A stretch of 64,000 bases of DNA from Rheum nobile (GCA_027886185.1 WOAB01000040.1:11222001-11286000); one strand, 5' to 3'; positions 10,933 to 22,468 are shown, numbered from the stretch's first letter. The notes: generated by a model from the letters alone, not told the origin. Made by a program: numbers and translations.

Positions 10933-12316
10933 TGACGGGGCTAAAGATGCGCAATGCAAGTATCGTTGATTAGCCTTATCAAAGTAAAAAGTCCTAACAG
11001 ACCTACTAAACAGATGTATAGTAAGCAAGCAAGGGTCGAACCCACAGGGAAGATCTGATGCAGTATGAAATCGTGAATGACAAGTAACAAGCTAGGGGGG
11101 TTTAGTTATCACGAGAAAGCAAAGCAAGCAAAGCAAACAAGTTTGGTTGAGTTGAGAAAATATAATGGGGAAAGTAGTCCTACTAGAGCGAGATCCACAA
11201 TACAGAGATATAATTTGATCACAGAAATCTATTTAATCCAAGTTCTTTTACTATCCTTATAGTTGTTCCCACCCTGATCTTAAGTACTACCGATTCTCAC
11301 AGTTGTCGATAGACTTATTACTATGCCAATGATAAAGTACCACCGATTCTCACAGTTGTCGGTATACTTTACCACTGACGCAGCAATAGCAATGCAGACA
11401 AGGATATAGGATACATGCAAATAGAAAGACGTATTAATACTCGCATGCAACTGACTCTCACTCACAATTGTACGCTCGGAACCCCTATACGCACAATTGT
11501 GTTTGCTACTAGATATGCACTCGGAACCCCTATATGCAATCCTAGCAATTGATAAAAAGTATTCAACCTAGTTGATCGGGCTAAGAAGAACAACAAGAAA
11601 TCAATATTCAATATAACCAAGAGAATCAAACCAACACTTATAAGGATAAGAACAAGGAATATAAATCTCACAAACACATCAACTGTACTGCTTCAATCGT
11701 CTAGTAGAAAAGAAGGGAAGTTAGTTCTCCGTTCAAACGAGAATGAAAACCTAATAGAAAAGTAACCTGCGTAATGTAAAAGTGTCTGCCTCTGGGGCGT
11801 GACTGCCCACTCAAGACCTAGAAAGAGGTCTTAAATAGGTTTAGGAAATAAGTTAACCTAATGGAAATAACAAAGGAAATAAAATAATAGAAATAAGAAA
11901 GTCCGAAATGCAATAAAAGAAAAAAAAATCTTCTGCTGGCCGCGAGGCGTGACGTGCCCACCATGGGGAGTCAGTCTTCTAGTTGCCTTCTCTGAGATCC
12001 ATCGCCGGGTCGCGGTGGCTTCTGGCGCGGGGCGTCAAGTTACACCGCGGGGCGGTGAGTTCCACCGCGGGGCGGCGGTGCCTTTTTCAGCTTCTGTGAC
12101 ACTTTAGTATAAACACCATAACTTTTGATTTCTAACTCGGATTGCGCTCATATTGTTCTTCTACTCTTCAATACACTTCAAACCTCTATAAATCTCATGA
12201 TTTCTTCACTTCTCTCCACAACTTCTGGATTACATACTTAGCCACAAATCTCATCCTAAACCCCTCTAAATAATACTAATAATTGCTAGTTAAGGTGCAT
12301 GAAATGACACCTATAA
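10933..12316 (-). repeat. 3' LTR of element C
   Basis: On the plus strand it reads TGACGGGGC...CCTATAA (1,384 bp). The minus-strand start would be TGATAGG but here is TTATAGG, so the terminal TG is mutated. It is about 100 bases shorter than the 5' LTR copies because it lacks a block present at about 17,900-18,005. A GC-rich dyad cluster is at 12,000-12,075. The upstream polypurine tract at 12,317-12,331 confirms that this is the 3' LTR. Confidence 0.88.
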
Positions 12317-13642
12317 AATTCCCCCATACTTAGACCTTTACTCGTCCCGAGTAAGCTAATGATAAACCTACTCTCTCAATCGAATACCAAGGTCTCAGGA
12401 AGTACAAGAAAATATGACACCAGCAACTACAACATCTCAACAATCAGCTCCAGACAATCAAGCTAAAAGGGAAGCAGAGTACTTCCCCCAAGCTTATCCC
12501 AAACACCACAGAGTGAATCAAATCTAATCCTAATCTCCCATCTATCTTCTTATCTCTCCAGAGTGACCTACCCGAATCCTCCTTATAACTCCTCTTCTTA
12601 TGACGCCTCGCCAAGAATAATGAGAAATCCTAAAATCACTCTTCTTCTTTTCGCTCATTTTGCCAAGGCGCCCTTTCGGGTTTTCACCAAGCCACTCATT
12701 TCATTTTTCAATAGATGTACTCACATAAGCTCACGTCACTCTTGATCACATATTACCCCAGCCTAATGTTGGTCCAAGCCACCTGCTTATTACCTAGGCC
12801 GCCCTTTCGGGTTTTCGACCTATCCCAGGATTTCAAATGTATGCCTTTTTTCAATTTTTGGTTTTTTTCATTTTTTAACTTTTCTCCTCAACAACGTAGC
12901 AAGTATAGAACTCTCCCCCATGCTTAAACATTGCATTCTCATCAATGTAATGAAAGACAAAAGAATAGAAGCACAGGGAGAAGCAAAAAATAACTCACAA
13001 ACGTCGCCAAACTGCTTGGACACTGTAGGTGTCGCTGGCGGTCTTCTCAATAAATGCCCATGTCTCTGGTGTTGGGCGGGTGTCTTCATCAACTCTATAA
13101 TCTTCTCCTACCGTGCAATCAAAAGGGAACCACTTTGGTGAGTAGTGATAAAACAATGATAGTAGGGTTGCACGACCTTCTAGGAACACATGGTGGAGCC
13201 CAGATATAATCGTGGTGGGGGCTCTAGTGTTCCTCCTCCTCAACTGTCAATTGTAGGGCCATCATCGTTGCCAAAATGTGTAGGGCAATGTATCCTCCTT
13301 GACAACATGATGCGCACCTTCTCCATGGGGAACTCTGGACAGCTGGCCTTCGGTACCACTTTTTTTTTCTTTTTTTTTTGCTTCCTGTTTAAGGTTTTTT
13401 CGGGGAGTGACTTAGTGCAGGGAAAAAGAAGACTTACAATGGTGTGGGAAACACCTTCTTCAATTCGCATAGGGTCTCCTCCCTGCAGGTTAGTCGGAAA
13501 CAAAGAAAAGAAAAAACAAAGCAAAAACATACTAAAGAAAAAATGTAAAAACAAAGAAATCCTAAAATCCTGCTCATTCTCAACTTGGGTTGCTCACAAC
13601 AACTGAACTCCTAAGACCAATATCAGGGGGATGTCTCTTTGT
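12317..13642 (-). other. 3' internal region of element C
   Basis: From left to right this holds the polypurine tract (12,317-12,331), the twin GNRA-loop hairpins (12,671-12,680 and 12,802-12,811), an internal polypurine tract (12,911-12,921) and the ACATTG stem (12,928-12,948). An unrecognised 82-residue minus-strand ORF follows at 12,995-13,243. It ends 47 bases before the hairpin, just as ORF3 does in A, but shows no similarity to ORF3 that I can see. The sequence at about 13,350-13,420 matches A's post-pol spacer (about 8,300-8,345), so pol is absent in C. The gag frame re-enters at about 13,580-13,642 after the B2 insertion. Confidence 0.65.
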
Positions 13643-14986
13643 ATACTTGACGGAGGGTAGTCGTCGTATCCCCAATCAAAAGTAAATCCTAAAATCCTCA
13701 CTAAACAAAGTATAGTAAGTAAGTCAGGGTCGATCCCACAGAGAAGGAAGGAACCAATGGTGGTAGCATGCAATGTCACAAAGGGGGGGTTTTATGGTTG
13801 GTTGGTTGAAAACAAAACAAACAAAACAAAGTAGAATGGATGAAATATCAAGAAAGAAAAACACTTAGCCAAGTAATGTCCACATAAGTCATTCAAAGGT
13901 GGTTCATAGATTAAGTCCTATCTTCCTATTCGGTTATTCCTGTCCCGATCTTTTGTAAATTCAGAGGGAAACCTTCCACAAAGAACCCTTACCAATGAAT
14001 AACCCTAGTACCACTAAAGGTTCAACCCAAAGGCAGCAATGCATATAAGAATTAACCAGGATACACAGAACGCTCGCTCAGATGCATTTACCATGTAATC
14101 AATTTCCACATAGATATAATCCACAGATGCAGATAAAAATCAATGCTTGCTACTTATACTAGAGCGTTAGCCCAACAGTTCCCTAGTATTAGCAATATGA
14201 ATGAAAGCAATAAACCTAGGTGATCAGTCTAGATAAACCAACAAACATTCAAATATGAATTTGCTCAGAGAAAAGATATAACTCAATAGGATAGATAGAT
14301 AGGAACAAAACCTCACAACCAGATGAACAAACTCATGCTTCCATTACCGGACTAAGCCAAAGAGGCTTAGCTCCTCATAGTCATGGTAGAAACTTCAAAA
14401 GAAATAAACAACGATGAATTGAAATTGCAAAAACTAGAACTAGTCTCTAAAGAGTGGATCTCTAACCCTAATGCATAAGGAGAGTATTTATAGGGCCCTA
14501 ACAAATGACCTATCCCATTAAGAAAAATAACTGAAATAGAAATAAGAAAAAGGGAAAAGAAAACTAAAAAGATAATTCGGAATAAGTCCGAGCCTCTGCC
14601 GTGTCAGACCCGCGATCGCGGGTGGTGGACCTTGATCACGGCCCATGTGGCTCCGCGCCCTTCAATCTCTCTGCGCCCGCAGAAAACTCTCGACATGCTC
14701 CGAGGCCCGCGATCGCGGCACCCATGCCCGCGATCGCGGTTAATGCTCGGTATTCTTGTCCTTTGCCTTACACCAACCCGTCTCCTCTTCACTCCTTGGC
14801 GTCTTCTCTTGATGGCTTCCTTCCTCAGTGTCTTCATGATCTCCAAAGTAGCTCAAACACCTCCAAAAACACCAACTTCGCCTCCAAACGCCATACACAA
14901 GAATATGTCTAAATCTACCCAAATGGCACCAATAAAACCTCTAATAACTCTTAGTTAAGCCCTACAAAGTAGTGCTTATCAATACT
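13643..14986 (-). repeat. solo LTR of element B2 with target duplication
   Basis: The LTR (13,648-14,981, 1,334 bp, TGACGG...TTATCA) is flanked on both sides by ATACT (13,643-13,647 and 14,982-14,986). That is the signature of a solo LTR left by recombination between two LTRs. A TATA box (CTATAAATA, minus) is at 14,485-14,493. The palindrome ACCCGCGATCGCGGGT is at 14,608-14,623 with further copies near 14,706 and 14,728. Confidence 0.88.
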
Positions 14987-16550
14987 CCATGTCGATCCGT
15001 TCCCCCATGCTTGTGCAATTGCTGATGGTTGGACCACTCGTCGTATCCATGAATGCACTTGCCATCTTTAAAAACTGTCTACCCATCATCTCAGGGGCTG
15101 CATGTATGTCCTGTCCCGTATCCAGCGTATAAAAATCAGCCACTGGCATCAAGGCCTCCTTCTTGTGCTTCCCCTTTGGTTTCTTTTTGATCTTACCCAG
15201 CGCCCTTAAAAGTTCTGTGTAGCACGGGGCGTTGTTTTCCAAATGGGCCAAAGGGATGGTTGCCTTGCAGCTACTGGAGGTGTCGAAGAGATCCTTGTCG
15301 TCAATTATCATCCTCTCCTTTAGTGCCTCCAGAAAGGGGACAGGGAGCTTTTCAGAACCAAGAGGAGGAAAAGTTGGACGAACAAAGGGGTCCTCTTCTT
15401 CGTCATGATCAATATCCAGATCTGGGCATTCACCGCGGGGTGGTAGTCTCACCGCGAGGCGGTGTTCTTGGCCGCGGGGCGGTGGTGTTGACTCAGGACA
15501 ACTGAGAGCTTCAGCCGGGTCGCGGTGGGTGTCGCCGCGGGGCGGTGGAACTTGCCCATCTTCAATTTCAGCTCTGACGTCCTTTTCAGCAGTAGGAGCG
15601 ACTTGCAATTCCTTGCCACTTCGGAGGGTCACAGCATTTACACTTTCATGCGCGGCCCTTTTGTCCAACCTAGCGACCACATCTGTCAAATGAACCACGG
15701 CCTCCTTCATGCTCTTGATGTTGGCCTCAGTAGTTTGCACATGCGTTGTGAAGTGCATTGTTAAGGTCTTGAGCATGTCTTCAGTTGAAGGGGAGTTACT
15801 AGCATGGGAAGCTACTGGTAGCTCATCAAAGTGGGGTTGAGGTGCTTCTTGTTTACCCGTCTTCGCAATAATGTCTTTCAATGAAGTAATTTCTTGCAAT
15901 AAATGTACATCATTGGAGTTGACAGCATTAACTCCTCTAGTCTTTGGGGCTTCATCGAAATCTCTTGTGCTCTCAGCCATATCATGAAGTCTAGTCATGG
16001 CTGCATCAGGGGTCATATTCAAGATACTACCACCACATGTAGCATCTACGATTCTTCTTTCATCATCCAACAACCCACTGTAAACATAGAGTACTAGAGC
16101 TTTCTTGTCAAAACCATGGAACGGGCAACTAGAGCAAAGTCGTTTGAACCACTCACAATAGTCATAAAGGATCTCCTCCTCTCCTTGTTCAATCCTGGTT
16201 GGGAAATATTGTGTGAGGAAAGCCTTATGTAGCTCAGCCCATGAATCTATGCTTCCGCCAGGCAGATGATAGTACCAGTCCTCAGCATCGTCTTTAAGAG
16301 TGAACCCGAAGGCTCTCATTTTAATCTGATCCTCAGTGACGTTGGCTGGTTTAATGCTCATGATGACGTTATAGAATTTACCCAAATGAAGAATGGGGTC
16401 TTCTCCACTTCGTCCATAATATCTCGAGAGCAACCGTATCACTCCTGTTCTGAGCTCAAATGTCACACCATCCGCAAGGGGTGGAATGATTACAGCCAAT
16501 GGCTGATGTATCAAATCTGGCACAGTCAGTTGTTGGAGTGTCTGAGCCAT
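14979..16550 (-). CDS. knuckle-less gag of element C, left copy
   Basis: This is an open 523-residue frame starting MAQTLQQL at 16,550, the same start as A gag. It ends where the B2 LTR begins. Compared with A gag it has lost three in-frame segments: about 14 residues in the capsid region, about 50 residues that include the whole CCHC zinc knuckle, and a large block including the protease active site. The remaining tail still resembles the post-catalytic part of protease (FYTLD, MMGRQF). The linker keeps PPRG dyad peptides (15,430-15,546). It would encode a Gag that can assemble but lacks its usual RNA-binding knuckle and its protease. Confidence 0.75.
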   Translation of the reverse strand: MAQTLQQLTVPDLIHQPLAVIIPPLADGVTFELRTGVIRLLSRYYGRSGEDPILHLGKFYNVIMSIKPANVTEDQIKMRAFGFTLKDDAEDWYYHLPGGSIDSWAELHKAFLTQYFPTRIEQGEEEILYDYCEWFKRLCSSCPFHGFDKKALVLYVYSGLLDDERRIVDATCGGSILNMTPDAAMTRLHDMAESTRDFDEAPKTRGVNAVNSNDVHLLQEITSLKDIIAKTGKQEAPQPHFDELPVASHASNSPSTEDMLKTLTMHFTTHVQTTEANIKSMKEAVVHLTDVVARLDKRAAHESVNAVTLRSGKELQVAPTAEKDVRAEIEDGQVPPPRGDTHRDPAEALSCPESTPPPRGQEHRLAVRLPPRGECPDLDIDHDEEEDPFVRPTFPPLGSEKLPVPFLEALKERMIIDDKDLFDTSSSCKATIPLAHLENNAPCYTELLRALGKIKKKPKGKHKKEALMPVADFYTLDTGQDIHAAPEMMGRQFLKMASAFMDTTSGPTISNCTSMGERIDMEY

Positions 16551-16599
16551 TCGTACATGTCTCTGTATCAACTTCAACAAGTAGCGAATCAGTAGCAAA

Positions 16600-16627
16600 G
16601 GTGCGGACCGTAAGATAGATCCACACC
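16600..16627 (-). promoter_or_regulatory. leader hairpin of element C
   Basis: It matches the Z hairpin with changes in both arms. In the RNA sense all ten pairs survive, two of them as G-U. The loop is TATCTTAC. It lies about 39 bases inside the primer site and 50 bases before gag. Confidence 0.6.
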
Positions 16628-16665
16628 GCAGTCAATCACAAAAGCACACAACAAAACAAAAATCT

Positions 16666-16683
16666 TCCCCGGCAACGGCGCCA
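16666..16683 (-). promoter_or_regulatory. primer binding site, tRNA-Asp type (element C, left copy)
   Basis: On the minus strand this is TGGCGCCGTTGCCGGGGA, 4 bases inside the LTR end at 16,688. It is a perfect match to the primer site in A. Confidence 0.9.
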
Positions 16684-16687
16684 AATT

Positions 16688-18169
16688 TGACGGGGCTAAA
16701 GATGCGCAATGCAAGTATCGTTGATTAGCCTTATCAAAGTAAAAAGTCCTAACATACCTACTAAACAGATGTATAGTAAGCAAGCAAGGGTCGAACCCAC
16801 AGGGAAGATCTGATGCAGTATGAAATCGTGAATGATAAGTAACAAGCTAGGGGGTTTAGTTATCACGAGAAAGCAAAGCAAGCAAAGCAAACAAGTTTGG
16901 TTGAGTTGAGAAAATATAATGGGGAAAGTAGTCCTACTAGAGCGAGATCCACAATACAGAGATATAATTTGATCACAAAAATCTATTTAATCCAAGTTCT
17001 TTTACTATCCTTATAGTTGTTCCCACCCTGATCTTAAGTACTACCGATTCTCACAGTTGTCGATAGACTTATTACTATGCCAATGATAAAGTACCACCGA
17101 TTCTCACAGTTGTCAGTATACTTTACCACTGACGCAGCAATAGCAATGCACACAAGGATATAGGATACATGTAAATAGAAAGACGTATTAATACTCGCAT
17201 GCAACTGACTCTCACACACAATTGTATGCTCGGAACCCCTATACGCACAATTGTGTTTGCTACTAGATATGCACTCGGAACCCCCCTATGCAATCCTAGC
17301 AATTGATAAAAAGTATTCAACCTAGTTGATCAGGCTAAGAAGAACAACAAGAAATCAATATTCAATATAACCAAGAGAATCAAACCAACACTTATAAGGA
17401 TAAGAACAAGGAATATAAATCTCACAAACACATCAACTGTACTGCTTCAATCGTCTAGTAGAACAGAGGGAAGTTAGTTCTCCATTCAAACGAGAATGAA
17501 AACCTAATAGAAAAGTAACCTGTGTAATGTAAAAGTGTCTGCCTCTGGGGCGTGACTGCCCACTCAAGACCTAGAAAGAGGTCTTAAATAGGTTTAGGAA
17601 ATAAGTTAACCTAATGGAAATAACAAAGGAAATAAAATAATAGAAATAAGAAAGTCCGAAATGCAATAAAGGAAATAAAATCTTCTGCTGGCCGCGAGGC
17701 ATGACGTGCCCACCGCGGGGCATCAGTCTTCTAGTTGCCTTCTCTGAGATCCACCGCCGGGTCGCGGTGGCTTCTAGCGCGGGGCGTCAAGTTACACCGC
17801 GGGGCGGTGAGTTCCACCGCGGGGCGGCGGTGCCTTTTTCAGCTTCTGCGACACATTAGTATAAACACCATAACTTTGGATTCCCAACTCGGATTGCGCT
17901 CATATTTTGAGGACTTGTAGTAGACTTCAAGATATAACTCCTCGAATTAGAATCACTTCATTTGGACATCTGAGTAGAGAGAGCGAACCATTTGAATTCA
18001 GCACATTGTTTTTCTACTCTTCAATACACTTCAAACCTCTATAAATCCCATGATTTCTTCACTTCTCTCCACAACTTCTGGATTACAGACTTAGCCACAA
18101 ATCTCATCCTAAACTCCTCTAAATAATGCTAATAATTTCTAGTTAAGGTGCATAAAATGACACCTATCA
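16688..18169 (-). repeat. 5' LTR of element C, left copy
   Basis: A 1,482-bp LTR, plus-strand reading TGACGGGGC...CACCTATCA. It is followed by TGAAG (18,170-18,174), an exact match to the left target duplication at 10,928-10,932, so C spans 10,933-18,169 in this copy. A dyad cluster at 17,754-17,832 includes both spacer types. It contains the block (about 17,900-18,005) that is absent from the 3' LTR. Confidence 0.9.
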
Positions 18170-18385
18170 TGAAGATATCATAGGATTTACAGCTTAATGA
18201 AGGATGGAGAAGATGGAGGAGAGTATCTGCTTAAGACTCATGGAGGAAGCCTACCATCACTTGGTAGTACAGAAGAGTAGAAAATGAAGACTTGAAGAAG
18301 CTGTACTTTGCCACCCCGCGCCAAAAGCCACCGCGACCCGGCGGTGGATCTCAGAGAGGGCAACCCAGCGAAGCCGCCGCCCCGC
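18170..18385 (+). repeat. 3' LTR of element A, second piece
   Basis: This continues A's LTR after C. It matches 27,102-27,299 and 27,479-27,700, including ...GATCTCAGAGAGGGCAACCC and a dyad. It ends abruptly inside GCCGCCCCGCGG at 18,385, where sequence of element B2 begins. Confidence 0.8.
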
Positions 18386-19216
18386 GGGCCCATAAGGCAT
18401 CGGACGAGGCAACCTCATTCGGTGGGTCCTTTCCTTCTTGGAGAGCCAGGTGTACTCTCCACCACGGACCTCCAGCAGATGGGATCTCCGCAGCAGTGTG
18501 ATGTTGTAGGTGTAGATGCTGGCGGGGAAATCCCAATGGTCCGCGATGTTCTCGTATTGCTGGGCGATAAGCGTCACCATGCCCCCCATGGAGATCTTGC
18601 CGCCCGTCTTCTCCCTCTGCCCGAGACAGCTGGAGAGGAACAAATCGACCCAGTCGGGGGTGTTGTGGCACTCCGGTGTCAAACACCAAAGCACAGTAAG
18701 GTCCAGCGTCGGAACCTTGTTCACCTCCCCCTGTCCCAGGAAGGACATGGCGAGCACCTTGTGCGCCAGCCTCAGACAGGGGTGCGTCAGCTTGTAGTTA
18801 TACTCACCGGCGCTGGGGTTGAGTACCTCCCGGGTCGTATCCTGCCAGAAGAGCTCTGGCAAGGTGCCTGCGGCCTTCCAATCCTCGGCGGGAGCCTCAG
18901 TAATGCCAAACAGGTCCTACAAACCTTGGTAGGACATCATCCTCTGCCGCCCCAGCAGGTTGAACGTGATCCCTTCGTCGTGGCGCTCCAGCGTGGCCAG
19001 AAACTCCAGGGTCAGCTCGTGCGAGGATGGGGCGGCAAGGTCAATGAAGTTGCCGAGCCCTCTGTGGCTCAGCAACTGTTGTGTGCAGTCCTCCAAACTG
19101 AGTCGTTGCAGCGTCGGCCGATCGAAGAACTTCGTCTGGACAAACTTTCGCGTGCTGAACGTCTCGTAGTAGTGCCCGTGCCTCTGGCTCCGCATGTTGC
19201 CTACGAAGGCTGCCAT
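18386..19216 (-). pseudogene. ORF3-like protein of element B2, C-terminally truncated
   Basis: The minus-strand frame starts MAAFVGNMRSQRHGHYY at 19,216. It contains FFDR, a short leucine-rich segment, HELTLEFLATL and later HPCLRLAHKVLAMSF, parallel to A ORF3 (FFDRG, PELCYQF, HPCLRLVHRVLVRAF). It is therefore a diverged ORF3 homologue. One in-frame stop is at 18,917-18,919. The 3' end is lost at 18,385/18,386, where the frame runs into LTR sequence of element A. B2 carries a different GC palindrome from A, so ORF3 and motif diverge together. Confidence 0.7.
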
Positions 19217-19995
19217 GGTGGGAAAAAAGAGCGAGAAAGCACAATAGAAAGAGTACCGGAGGGACCCGCGATCGCGGGGTGTGGGGCGCGGTCGCGGTTT
19301 ATGCTCGACTCGAAGCTCACTGGAGAAGATGGGCCGCGATCGCGGGGTTGATGCCGGCGATCGTGGTTTCTGGGTTTGCAGCGAACTTCGAGAAAAAATG
19401 GCTCCGGTGCTTTGCGGTGGCGCTACGATAGTCGCGGGGTTTGGCGTGGGTCCGGCGATCGCGGCTCGTGAGGCTATGAGAAATCCAAGAGTTGGAAAAT
19501 GGAGATCTCATCCAAACGACGTCGTGGCATCGGAACGATAGTCGCGGGGCTGTAGGGGGGTGTTGCGGTGGTCGGGGTCGGAGATCCGATCTGGTGAGAG
19601 TGAGAGGTGGTGGTGGAGGTGTTGTAAAATGCCTCCACCGCCTCTCGCCTTTTATAATTGCCGCGTTGAATACCCGCGATCGCGGGGTTAATGCCCCTGC
19701 ATCCGTAATAGTCGGCGCGAGTTACGAGGTGCTAACTGCCTCAAAAAATGCGCCAGTTTGATTAAACCATGGGCAAATTTTTATTTTTTTTTGCTAGAAC
19801 TCGCCATGGATCGCCGAGGGGAAACCGCGATCGCGAGTGTGAAACCGTGATCGCGGGTGCTGGATTCTGGCCTCCGCTACAAGGTTAGTTCTAGTGCCCA
19901 CAGAAAAAGAAAAACAAGTGCAAAGAAGAAGAAAGAAAAATAAAATCTAAGTCCTAAGAAAGGTAAAAACATAAATGAGTTCAACGACTCATACC
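19217..19995 (-). other. spacer between gag-pro and ORF3 of element B2
   Basis: This is non-coding. It has at least six copies of CCGCGATCGCGG or one-base variants (19,266-19,280, 19,290, 19,332, 19,355, 19,675, 19,825-19,860). Several are followed by TTAATGC or TTTATGCTC. It ends at the shared AGGCAA hairpin. Confidence 0.7.
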
Positions 19996-20013
19996 TCAGG
20001 TTGCCTCCCGAGC
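19996..20013 (-). promoter_or_regulatory. AGGCAA hairpin of element B2
   Basis: Stem CTCGGG/CCTGAG with loop AGGCAA on the minus strand. One pair is G-U relative to element F, so pairing is kept despite the substitution. Confidence 0.55.
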
Positions 20014-20056
20014 AGCGCCATAGTTATCGTCACGGCACGACGTCCTGCTGTACTTC

Positions 20057-22468
20057 TCATCCGGGGTTGCCTCCTGCAACCGTACTCCTTGCTCTTGTAT
20101 CTGGAGGATGCTCCAGAATGTTCTCCAGCCTATACTCTGTCTTCCTCTTGTCGAACTCCATGCTGATTGTGCCTCTTCCCACGTCGATCTTTGTGTTGGA
20201 GGTCTTCATGAAAGGCCTCCCTAGCATTACTCGTCCTCCTCGTTCCTCTGTGTTCATGACAAAGAAGTCTGCAGGAAAAACAAGGGTATCGACGCTTACC
20301 AGTACGTCCTTCACAACGCCCTCAGGAGTGATGACGGAGTTGTCAGCCAGTTGGATGACGATTTCCGTGCTCTCTAATGGTCCGACGTCGAGGTTATTGT
20401 AGAAGGACAGTGGCAAGACATTGATTGAAGCTCCCAGATCCAGCAATGTCTCGCTGAATTCAGTCTCCCCAATCTTGCAGGGCACGCTGAACATTCCAGG
20501 ATCCTCACACTTCTTGGGAATCCTCTTCTGCACCATAGCCGAGACATCCTTCTTGACCTTTGGCTTCTTCTTAGATCGCTCGTTTTGCTCCGCTATGGTC
20601 TTGCGTAGCTCTCTCAAGAAGGGGCTCTCCGGGTAGTCCTGGTATATCTCGCAGTATATTCCCGTATTCCCTTCATCTTCTAATGCTGTAGGGAATGGCA
20701 CTGGGATGTCAAAATATCCCTCCGGATAGTCATACTTGTTCATAAATGTCTTGCGAGGCGGAGCGCTTTCCGAGAGTTGATCGCGGGTGTCAACCCGCGA
20801 TCGCGGTTCTAGCACTGGTGACCCGCGATCGCGGCTGTCATGCCCGCGGTCGCGGTTAATGCTCGAATTTATGCTCAAGTTTTTCTCGGCTTTTGGCTCC
20901 GTAAACCCGCGATCGCGGCTGTCGCCCCGCGATCGCGGTTTTGCCTCGTACTTCTCTTTTAATTCCAGCTTCTCTTCTTCATTCTCCCATCTTGGCCTTG
21001 ATGTCATGCAGTTGACGTTTTGCCTTGGATTAATCTCAGTTTGAGATGGGAGTGCTCGTGACTCTCTAGCTTCGAGCTTGCTGACCGCCTGGGAGATCTG
21101 CCATACCTGCTTCTCCAGGTTCTGGATACTGGACTTGGTCTCATATTGGAACTGAACCATGTTTTGCTGCATGGTTCCTACTGTCTGCATCAGCGTGGTC
21201 ATGTGCTGCGCCAGTGTATTGACATGGTCCTCTAGATTCATAGCGCGGGGAGCTCCTTGTCCTTGCGGTCTCTGCTCTGCTGGGCCTCTGAACTGTTGGC
21301 CTCCTTGGAATGGTCGCTGGGGGTACTGCTGCTGCTGCTGGTATTGCTGAGGGGGTCTTGGTCGGAACTCAGGGGGGTTCTCCACATTGTGCATGTTCTC
21401 GTACCTCAAGTTAGGATGGTCTCTCCACCCCGGATTGTAGGTACTGGAGTAGGGGTCATACCGTTGTCTTTATTGGTACCCCCCAATAGCGTTGACTTGC
21501 TCAGTGGGCTCCTCATGGAGTGTAGGGCATGCGTCAGTTGCATGCGTGGTGGCATAGAAAAATTCGCACTCCTTGACCCTCTGGGGTCCTTCCTTCCTCA
21601 TCAAAACCTTGATCATCTCCTTCATTTCGCTCACTTCCCTCGCCATAGATGGGGGAACATTCTCACTTGAAGTGGCTTTCATAGCCTGGGCGCTCGCCCT
21701 CTTGCTGAATTGCCTTGAGCCTTCCGACAACTCGCTGAATATCTCAAATGCAGCGGTAGGGGTTTTGTTCAGTATGTTTCCCCCACACGCCGCGTTCACC
21801 ATTCGTCGCTCTTCATCCAGCAATCCCCCGTACAAATATAAGACCAAATCCTGGTCTGAATACCCGTGATAGGGACAGCTAGAGCACAACCTCTTGAAAC
21901 GCTCGTAGTACTCGTAGAGCGTCTCTGTCCCATACTTCTCAATGTTGCTCAGGTTGTGCTTGAGACTGTTCAGCTTCATTGCTGGAAAGTACTTTCCCAG
22001 GAATGCCTTCTTCATTTTCTCCCAGGTGTTGATGCTTCCTGGGGTGAGGTAGTAAAACTAGTCGTTGGCTGAATCCTTAAGTGAAAAAGGAAAAGCCCTC
22101 AACGTGATTTGATCCTCAGTGACATTCCGTGGCTTCATGGAACTGCACACGGCGTGGAACTCCGAGAGGTGCTTGTTTGGGTCCTCTCCAGCTAGCCCAT
22201 GGAACTGAGGCAAAAGATGGATAAGACCAGACTTGAGCTCAAAGTTCACTCCCATGCCTAGCTCAGGGAATTGTACGGCCAGTGGCTGTTGCGTCAACTT
22301 AGGCGCAGTCAGCTGCCTCAACGTAGGTGGTGGTACCTCGTCCGCCATCTCAAAAGTGGGATTCTCAAAGACCAAAGCTCGATTCACTCTGCGTCCTTGG
22401 GAGAAAGTTCTCTCAATCTCTGGATCAGGATCTAAAGGTGGAGAGTCAGCAGTACGGGTGTGGACCAT
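20057..22468 (-). pseudogene. gag-protease of element B2
   Basis: A single minus-strand frame of about 800 residues starts at MVHTRTADS (22,468) or the internal MADEVPPPTL (22,348), and ends at 20,057. It encodes a capsid region with LPQFHGLAGEDP, then a damaged zinc knuckle (CEFFYATTH...C, second Cys replaced by Phe). A Gln-rich segment follows, then an RSR/RDRG linker encoded by CGCGATCGCG palindromes (20,780-20,940). The aspartic protease has an intact DLGAS at 20,426-20,440. Two in-frame stops interrupt it (22,058-22,060; 21,470-21,472). No RT, RNase H or integrase follows: the frame ends and the post-pol hairpin comes within 45 bases. B2 is therefore a gag-only element that would need enzymes in trans. 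Confidence 0.85.
20777..20940 (-). repeat. in-frame CCCGCGATCGCGGG cluster in B2 gag linker
   Basis: Four exact CCCGCGATCGCGG copies and two variants occur in 160 bases, translated as repeated RSR and RDRG peptides. One copy is followed by TTAATGCTCG, as in the LTR copies. Confidence 0.85.

Noticed and set aside
18308..19351. Long plus-strand open frame of 347 codons.
   Set aside because: It is antisense to the ORF3-like frame of B2, crosses the 18,385 joint, has low-complexity composition and no recognisable domain.
14608..20940. The GCGATCGC core resembles the HIP1 repeat of cyanobacteria, hinting at contamination.
   Set aside because: The copies sit inside LTRs and gag of a plant element with a tRNA-Asp primer site and target duplications. 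They are confined to one element family.
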